64,000 nucleotides of DNA from Rubrivivax sp. (GTDB lineage Bacteria > Pseudomonadota > Gammaproteobacteria > Burkholderiales > Burkholderiaceae_C): NCBI GenBank assembly GCA_020852865.1, contig JADYZZ010000059.1, positions 121,332 to 185,331 on the forward strand, written 5' to 3'. A program made the translations under genes and the position numbers. The notes beneath the pieces are model-generated. The model was not told the DNA's origin. It did no database searches and worked only from the letters and a program-made list of their open reading frames with translations. Below, piece by piece: positions 62,379 to 64,000 of this stretch (position 1 is its first letter; every line of letters begins with the position of its first letter).

Positions 62379-63505
62379 AGATGATGCAACGTCGCCACCT
62401 GCTCGCGTTCGGAACGCTCGGGGCGTTCGGCGCCCTCGGCGCGGCCGGCCTCGGCCTGCCCGCCGCCGCCCTGGCCCAGGCCAACCCGCCGCGCATGAAC
62501 CCGCAGCTGCGCCAGCGCTCGGTGCGCGCCATCGCCGGCGGTCTGCATTACCTGCGCGGACAGCAGGCGCCCGACGGCTCGCTGCTGGGCAATGTCGGCG
62601 TCACCGCGCTGGCGCTGCGCGCCTTCCTCGAAAGCCCCGAGAAGTACAGCGAGGCCGACGGCCCCTTCGTCACGCGCCAGGTGCAGTACCTGCTCGGCAA
62701 GGCGCGGCCCGACGGCTCGATCAGCGCCTCGCTGCAGGGAACGGCCTACAACACCGCGGTCGCGATCACCGCGCTGGCGGCGACGAAGAACCCGAAGTAC
62801 GAGCCGGTGCTGGCGGCCGGGCGCAAGTTCCTCGCCGAACACCAGGTCGACGAGAGCGAAGGCTACAAGCCCGACCATCCCTTCTACGGCGGCATCGGCT
62901 ACGGCGGCGGTGAGCGCCCCGACCTGTCGAACCTGTACATGTCGCTCGAGGGCCTGAAGGCCGCCGGCGCCGACCCCAAGGACCCGGTCTGGCAGAAGGC
63001 GCTCGTCTTCATCAGCCGCACGCAAAACCGCAGCGAGAGCAACGACCAGAAATGGGCCGGCAACGACGGCGGCTTCATCTACCGGCCGGGCTTCAACATG
63101 GCCGAGTACGAGAACGGCACCGGTTCCTACGGCGGCATGACGGCCGCCGGGCTGCTGTCGCTGCTCTTTGCCGGCGCCGACAAGAACGACCCGCGCGTGC
63201 AGGCCGCGTACAAGTGGATGACGGCCAACTACACGCTCGATGTCAACCCGGGCACGAACAAGAAGCATGGCCTCTTCTACTTCTACAACGCCTTCGCCAA
63301 GGTGATGTCGGCCTGGGGCGAAGACAGCTTCGTCGACGCCAAGGGCCAGCGCCACAACTGGCGCGACGAGCTGGCGCAGAAGCTGCTCGGCCTGCAGGCG
63401 GCGGACGGCAGCTGGGCCAACGCCGAGTCCAACGCCTGGTGGGAAGACCGCCCGCAGCTCGTGACCGCGTGGTCGGTGATCGCGCTCGAGCAGGTCATCA
63501 AGTGA
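62375..63505 (+). CDS. Tat-exported prenyltransferase/squalene-cyclase-like repeat protein
   Basis: A 376-aa protein with the twin-Arg leader MQRRHLLAFGTLGAFGALGA. Repeats typical of the alpha-alpha barrel of prenyltransferases/terpene cyclases follow: SVRAIAGGLHYLRGQQAPDG, NTAVAITALAATKNPKYEPV, LLGLQAADGSWANAESNAWW and LVTAWSVIALEQVI. The cyclase DxDD acid motif was not found, so it may bind rather than cyclise. ATGs at 62381 and 62384 are alternative starts; the TTG at 62375 overlaps the upstream stop. Confidence 0.82.
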   Translation: MKMMQRRHLLAFGTLGAFGALGAAGLGLPAAALAQANPPRMNPQLRQRSVRAIAGGLHYLRGQQAPDGSLLGNVGVTALALRAFLESPEKYSEADGPFVTRQVQYLLGKARPDGSISASLQGTAYNTAVAITALAATKNPKYEPVLAAGRKFLAEHQVDESEGYKPDHPFYGGIGYGGGERPDLSNLYMSLEGLKAAGADPKDPVWQKALVFISRTQNRSESNDQKWAGNDGGFIYRPGFNMAEYENGTGSYGGMTAAGLLSLLFAGADKNDPRVQAAYKWMTANYTLDVNPGTNKKHGLFYFYNAFAKVMSAWGEDSFVDAKGQRHNWRDELAQKLLGLQAADGSWANAESNAWWEDRPQLVTAWSVIALEQVIK

Positions 63506-63520
63506 CCCTGCGGTGATGCG

Positions 63521-64000
63521 GTGCGGCTCCGACTGCTGGTGGCGCTCGCCCTCGCCGGCACGGCGCTGGCGGCGGCCGCCGCGCGCATCGAGCTGAGCGC
63601 CACCCCCGCCTGGCAGGGCTGGACGCGCGCCGAGCGCACGACCGAGCTCGAAGTGCGCGTCGCCAGCGACGCAGCCATGCGCGCCACGCTCGAGGTCGCC
63701 GCCGGCGCGCAGCGCGTGCAGGCGGCGCTCGTTCTGCAGCCGGGGCAGCCGCAGCGCCTGAGCTTGCCGCTCGGCGCTGCCGAGTCGGTGGAAATTGCGC
63801 TCGTACCCGCCGGCGGCGAACCGCAGCGCCGGCAGCTGCGGCTGCAGCGCTCGGAGTCGCCGCTGCTCGCACTGGCGCTGGCCGCGCCGCGCGCGGCAGC
63901 GACTGCGTCGCCCGCAGTCACGCCATCGGCGCCGGCAGCGCCATCGACCCCATCGACCCCATCGACTCCATCGTCCCTGGCGACCCCATCGTCCCTGGCG
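63521..64000 (+). CDS. Secreted Ala/Pro-rich protein, C-terminus cut by window edge
   Basis: The frame runs from GTG 63521 to the right edge (160 codons seen). It has a signal peptide (LRLLVALALAGTALAAAAA), then a beta-sandwich-like region (IELSATPAWQGWTRAERTTE; LVLQPGQPQRLSLPLG) and a Pro/Ser/Thr linker coded by 9-bp repeats (ATCGACCCC). It starts 15 bp after the cyclase-repeat gene and belongs to the operon. A surface protein; family not recognised. Confidence 0.7.
   Translation, partial: MRLRLLVALALAGTALAAAAARIELSATPAWQGWTRAERTTELEVRVASDAAMRATLEVAAGAQRVQAALVLQPGQPQRLSLPLGAAESVEIALVPAGGEPQRRQLRLQRSESPLLALALAAPRAAATASPAVTPSAPAAPSTPSTPSTPSSLATPSSLA

Overview
The window is a very GC-rich stretch from a sulfur-oxidising betaproteobacterium, most likely of the order Burkholderiales. 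The housekeeping order hpf-ptsN-hprK-fur / bamE-dapB-exbBD / leuS-lptE-holA is typical of that order. The left third carries a reverse-type dissimilatory sulfite reductase (rDsr) locus. No CRISPR array, insertion sequence, tRNA or rRNA was recognised.

Layout. 1-1623: a NarL-type two-component system; the kinase is cut by the left edge. 1798-15367 (minus strand): one long operon dsrA-B-E-F-H-C-M-K-L-J-O-P-N, then a cysteine-free DsrC paralogue, dsrR and a sirohaem-pathway methyltransferase gene (cobA). 15603-21166 (plus strand, divergent from dsrA): seven genes encoding a 71-aa protein, a Cas6/Cmx6-like protein, a hypothetical protein, a TauD-like dioxygenase, an HTH-like/[2Fe-2S]/flavin-reductase fusion, an S24-like protein without catalytic residues and a Sfum_1244-like protein. 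21213-23816 (minus): tusA-dsrE2-yeeE-haem lipoprotein, a sulfur-trafficking operon. The dsr/cas6 and tusA promoter regions share palindromes of the form TACCC-N5-GGGTA, resembling NarL-family heptamer sites.

23960-42710: glutathione transferase, then core genes for ribosome hibernation, nitrogen PTS, Fur, BAM complex, lysine biosynthesis, ExbBD, leucyl-tRNA synthetase, LPS assembly and DNA polymerase III delta. These are followed by a repeat-rich gap, a lipase-like and a patatin-like protein, a hydroxyacid dehydrogenase, and thiL-pgpA-pncC. 42894-54099: malic enzyme, a secreted N1/T1-type RNase with barstar, lptD-surA-ksgA, amgK and an M20 peptidase. 54390-64000: enoyl-CoA hydratase, then surface and secretion genes. 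These comprise a secreted cyclase-like repeat protein with a dockerin-like tail behind a sigma-54 promoter, a PEP-CTERM protein, and an apparently undescribed operon: radical SAM, O-methyltransferase, YdjY-domain protein, membrane protein, Tat-type cyclase-repeat protein and a secreted protein cut by the right edge.

How the parts fit. TusA, DsrE2, DsrEFH and DsrC carry persulfide sulfur to DsrAB. DsrL and the DsrMKJOP membrane complex handle electrons and recycle DsrC. CobA and DsrN supply and amidate the sirohaem, and DsrR probably helps assembly. The kinase/regulator pair at the left edge is a natural candidate to control both sulfur operons. Five unrelated tandem-repeat tracts (9, 11, 12, 27 and 42 bp) and a 276-bp palindrome sit in the gaps of the right half.
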